7,611 bases of DNA. It comes from Chitinophagaceae bacterium. Lineage in GTDB: Bacteria; Bacteroidota; Bacteroidia; Chitinophagales; Chitinophagaceae. The notes beneath the pieces are model-generated. The model saw only the letters and a program-made list of their open reading frames with translations. It made no database searches and was not told the origin of the DNA. Positions 5,607 through 7,611 of this stretch are shown one piece after another; position 1 is the first letter of the stretch, and each line of letters starts with the position of its first letter. The position numbers and the translations under genes were made by a program. Location of the stretch: assembly GCA_003167015.1 (NCBI GenBank), contig PMUF01000507.1, forward strand, positions 1-7,611, given 5' to 3'.

Positions 5607-6932
5607 ATGCTAGTGACTATTCAACCATCGGCGCTGACGGGAGAGATCCTGGCGCCCGCCTCCAAGAGCTCGATGCAACGGGCGTGTGCGGCGGCCTTGC
5701 TCCGGACAGGAGAGACGATCATCCATCACCCGGGTTATTCCAATGATGATAAGGCTGCGCTGGGGGTGATACGTGATCTGGGGGCCGAAGTGAGCGCGCA
5801 GGCGGACGGCAGCCTGAGAGTGATCAGTAAAGGTGTAGGTCATGCGAGTGCGGGACTGGAAGTCAATTGCGGCGAGAGTGGATTGGGCCTTCGCATGTTT
5901 GCGCCCATTATCGCCTTGAGCGGACAGACTATCAGGGTAAAAGGTGAGGGTAGTCTGCTGACCCGGCCGATGGATTTTTTTGACGAAATTTTCCCGCAGC
6001 TCGGAATCAGGGTAATATCTAATAAAGGCAAATTGCCGTTGGAAATACAGGGTCCGTTACAGCCGCGTGATATTGAGATAGATGGGTCATTGTCCTCTCA
6101 GTTCCTGACCGGCCTTTTGCTGGCTTATGTTGCGGCTGGCGCGAAGGATGTCACTATTCGGGTGAGCAATTTGAAAAGCAAGCCTTATGTAGATCTGACG
6201 CTGGAGGTCATGAAGCATTTTGGCTGGAGCGTCGAGAACAGACAATATGAAACTTTTTATTTTAGTGGTGAAAGGGCGATAGGGGCTGCCGGGGTGCTGG
6301 AATATACTGTAGAAGGAGACTGGAGCGGAGGGGCCTTTCTGCTGGTGGCGGGGGCGATAGCCGGACCGATAGTGGTGCGGGGGCTGGATGTGCGGTCGAC
6401 GCAGGCCGATAAGGCAATTTTGCAGGCTTTGCGGGATAGTGGGGCGAGCCTGACGATCGACGAAGATGTGATTCGCATCGGGCCGACGGCGGGGGCGGAT
6501 TTGACCGACGCGGGTTTGGGCGGTGGGCGTTCGGGCCGGCTGCAGGCTTTTCACTTCGACGCGACAGACTGTCCGGATTTATTTCCGCCGCTGGTGGCGC
6601 TGGCTGCATATTCAGAAGGAACAACCGTCATTACCGGAGTCAGCCGGCTGGCGCATAAGGAGAGCAATCGCGGCCTCACGCTGCAGGAAGAATTTGGCAA
6701 GATGGGAGTGGCCATTGACCTGGTGGGCGATAAAATGCTGGTCCGCGGCGGCGGAGGTGTGAAAGGAGGAAGGGTGCATAGTCGTCATGATCACCGCATT
6801 GCGATGGCCTGCGCTGTAGGGGCGCTGAAGGCGGAAGGAGAGGTGATCATTGAGGATGCGGAAGCTATCGACAAGTCATATCCTGATTTCTACCGGCATC
6901 TGCAAGAGCTGGGTGGGAGCGTAAAAATATAG
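5607..6932 (+). CDS. aroA: 3-phosphoshikimate 1-carboxyvinyltransferase (EPSP synthase)
   Basis: This 441-residue enzyme should transfer enolpyruvyl from phosphoenolpyruvate to shikimate 3-phosphate. Family residues in order: S-K-S-S-M-Q-R (Lys20, Ser21, Arg25), the phosphoenolpyruvate loop G-E-S-G-L-G-L-R (89-96), S-S-Q (163-165), D-C-P-D with Asp324 as probable catalytic base, K-E-S-N-R (Glu352, Arg355), H-D-H-R (Arg397) and D-K-S-Y-P-D (Lys423). The length is close to the usual 420-450. The loop differs from the N-A-G-T-A-M-R-P of E. coli: Thr97 aligns with Leu93 and Pro101 with Met97, while the Gly96 equivalent (Gly92) and Arg are kept. Those are positions where changes lower glyphosate binding in other enzymes, so reduced sensitivity is possible but unproven. 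Start and stop are each 2 nt from the flanking aroB and aroC genes, consistent with one coupled operon. Confidence 0.96.
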   Translation: MLVTIQPSALTGEILAPASKSSMQRACAAALLRTGETIIHHPGYSNDDKAALGVIRDLGAEVSAQADGSLRVISKGVGHASAGLEVNCGESGLGLRMFAPIIALSGQTIRVKGEGSLLTRPMDFFDEIFPQLGIRVISNKGKLPLEIQGPLQPRDIEIDGSLSSQFLTGLLLAYVAAGAKDVTIRVSNLKSKPYVDLTLEVMKHFGWSVENRQYETFYFSGERAIGAAGVLEYTVEGDWSGGAFLLVAGAIAGPIVVRGLDVRSTQADKAILQALRDSGASLTIDEDVIRIGPTAGADLTDAGLGGGRSGRLQAFHFDATDCPDLFPPLVALAAYSEGTTVITGVSRLAHKESNRGLTLQEEFGKMGVAIDLVGDKMLVRGGGGVKGGRVHSRHDHRIAMACAVGALKAEGEVIIEDAEAIDKSYPDFYRHLQELGGSVKI

Positions 6933-6934
6933 CT

Positions 6935-7611
6935 ATGAATAGTTTTGGCCGGCTTTTCCGAGTGCACATTTTTGGCGAATCCCACGGGGAGAGCGTGGGC
7001 ATCAATATCGATGGATGTCCGGCCGGTCTGCCGCTGGCGCTGGAAGACTTCTTACCCGACCTGGAGCGGAGGAAAGGCGGCGTTCAGAAGGGAACGACGC
7101 CCAGGAAGGAGGACGACCTGCCCATTTTCCGCAGCGGTCTTTTTCAGCAAACCACTACGGGCGCACCTATTACCATCCTTTTTGAAAATAACAATACCCG
7201 GTCGGCGGACTATGAGAAGCAGCGGGCAATACCCAGGCCGGGGCATGCCGATTTTGTGGCTCATCAGAAATTCGGGGGGTTTGAAGATTATCGTGGCGGG
7301 GGGTCGTTCTCGGCGCGGTTGACTGTAGGGTTGGTGGCAGCGGGGGTCATAGCCAAGAAACTGATGCGCGGCGTGAGCCGGGCATCGCCTGCGGCAAGCC
7401 TTCGGCGACCGAAGGGGACGGGGGATGGTGCAGGGGCGGAGGAAGGTATCCGGGTCACGGCCGATATCCTCGAGATAGGTGGGGAGACAGACCTCGAAAA
7501 GGGGCTGCAACGGGCCATCGATGCCAAGGATTCTATCGGCGGTATTGTGGAATGCCGGGTCAGCGGGCTGCCGGTGGGGCTGGGCGAGCCTTTTTTCGAT
7601 TCGGTGGAATC
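6935..7611 (+). CDS. aroC: Chorismate synthase, N-terminal part (3' truncated by window edge)
   Basis: The frame opens at ATG 6935, 2 nt after the aroA stop, and stays open for 225 codons to the window edge (family length about 350-390). The enzyme eliminates phosphate from EPSP to give chorismate and needs reduced FMN. Visible signatures are F-G-R-L-F-R-V-H-I-F-G-E-S-H-G with His17, I-D-G-C-P-A-G, P-R-P-G-H-A-D-F with His104, Y-R-G-G-G-S-F-S-A-R, and D-S-I-G-G-I-V-E-C; His17 and His104 match the conserved acid-base histidines. The second Ser of the usual S-S-A-R is replaced by the pair Ser-Phe-Ser. Between the helix ending K-K-L-M-R and the strand I-R-V-T-A-D there is an unusual insert of about 25 residues (146-170), rich in Ala, Gly, Arg and Pro, where most homologues have a very short link. 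The frame is kept through the insert and the downstream motifs are intact, so the gene is probably functional. Confidence 0.95.
   Translation, partial: MNSFGRLFRVHIFGESHGESVGINIDGCPAGLPLALEDFLPDLERRKGGVQKGTTPRKEDDLPIFRSGLFQQTTTGAPITILFENNNTRSADYEKQRAIPRPGHADFVAHQKFGGFEDYRGGGSFSARLTVGLVAAGVIAKKLMRGVSRASPAASLRRPKGTGDGAGAEEGIRVTADILEIGGETDLEKGLQRAIDAKDSIGGIVECRVSGLPVGLGEPFFDSVE
7399..7415 (+). repeat. Perfect 7-bp palindrome inside the aroC insert
   Basis: CCTTCGG-CGA-CCGAAGG forms a perfect 7-bp stem with a 3-nt loop, flanked by GC-rich sequence (7373-7444) that codes for the extra, low-complexity residues of AroC. Hairpins of this size are typical of small palindromic elements (REP-like or similar) that sometimes settle in coding frames. 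No second copy is seen in this window, so calling it a repeat is an inference. Confidence 0.4.

Noticed and set aside
6945..7322. 125-codon + strand frame over the start of aroC
   Set aside because: It is in a different frame from the chorismate synthase starting at 6935, whose signatures (G-E-S-H-G, P-R-P-G-H-A-D-F) run through the same DNA to the window edge.
7373..7444. Frameshift pair in aroC explaining the odd residues
   Set aside because: The insert adds length relative to the family rather than replacing conserved residues, and both flanking motifs are in the same uninterrupted frame.
1..7611. CRISPR array or other regularly spaced repeats
   Set aside because: No direct repeats with regular spacing were seen on either strand, and nearly all the DNA is accounted for by conserved coding genes.

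Overview
The window reads as a chromosomal aromatic amino acid (shikimate/chorismate) biosynthesis cluster from a member of the Bacteroidota, probably a relatively GC-rich Chitinophagaceae-like organism. The pointers are the type I-beta DAHP synthase fused at its C-terminus to an AroQ chorismate mutase, the short TyrA without an ACT domain, an exact Bacteroidota-type -7 box (TAnnTTTG) before the helicase, and the general absence of Shine-Dalgarno sequences. All genes lie on the + strand. The genus is an inference from style, not from a marker gene.

Layout: (1) 1-263, the 3' end of a PLP aminotransferase; (2) 257-1105, tyrA, overlapping it by 7 nt; (3) 1106-1228, a G-rich spacer with an imperfect hairpin and the -7 box; (4) 1229-2932, a DEAD-box RNA helicase with a DbpA-type RNA-binding tail; (5) 2929-2969, a stretch that looks like the middle of a tRNA-Lys(CUU) gene and includes the helicase stop codon; (6) 2999-4090, DAHP synthase/chorismate mutase; (7) 4101-4523, an IS200/IS605-type Y1 transposase gene lodged between pathway genes; (8) 4573-5604 aroB, 5607-6932 aroA and 6935-end aroC (5' part only), separated by 2 nt each and probably translationally coupled.

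Together the pathway genes cover entry into the pathway (DAHP synthase), ring closure (AroB), EPSP formation (AroA), chorismate formation (AroC), conversion to prephenate (chorismate mutase domain) and the tyrosine/phenylalanine end (TyrA, aminotransferase). The enzymes for dehydroquinate dehydratase, shikimate dehydrogenase, shikimate kinase and prephenate dehydratase are not in this window.

The pathway genes themselves are ordinary. The points worth a second look are the non-pathway insertions: the tRNA-Lys-like remnant fused to the helicase 3' end, the Y1 transposase with intact catalytic residues but no room for a left end between genes, and an in-frame low-complexity insert in aroC centred on a perfect 7-bp palindrome. 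No wholly new multi-gene system is evident.
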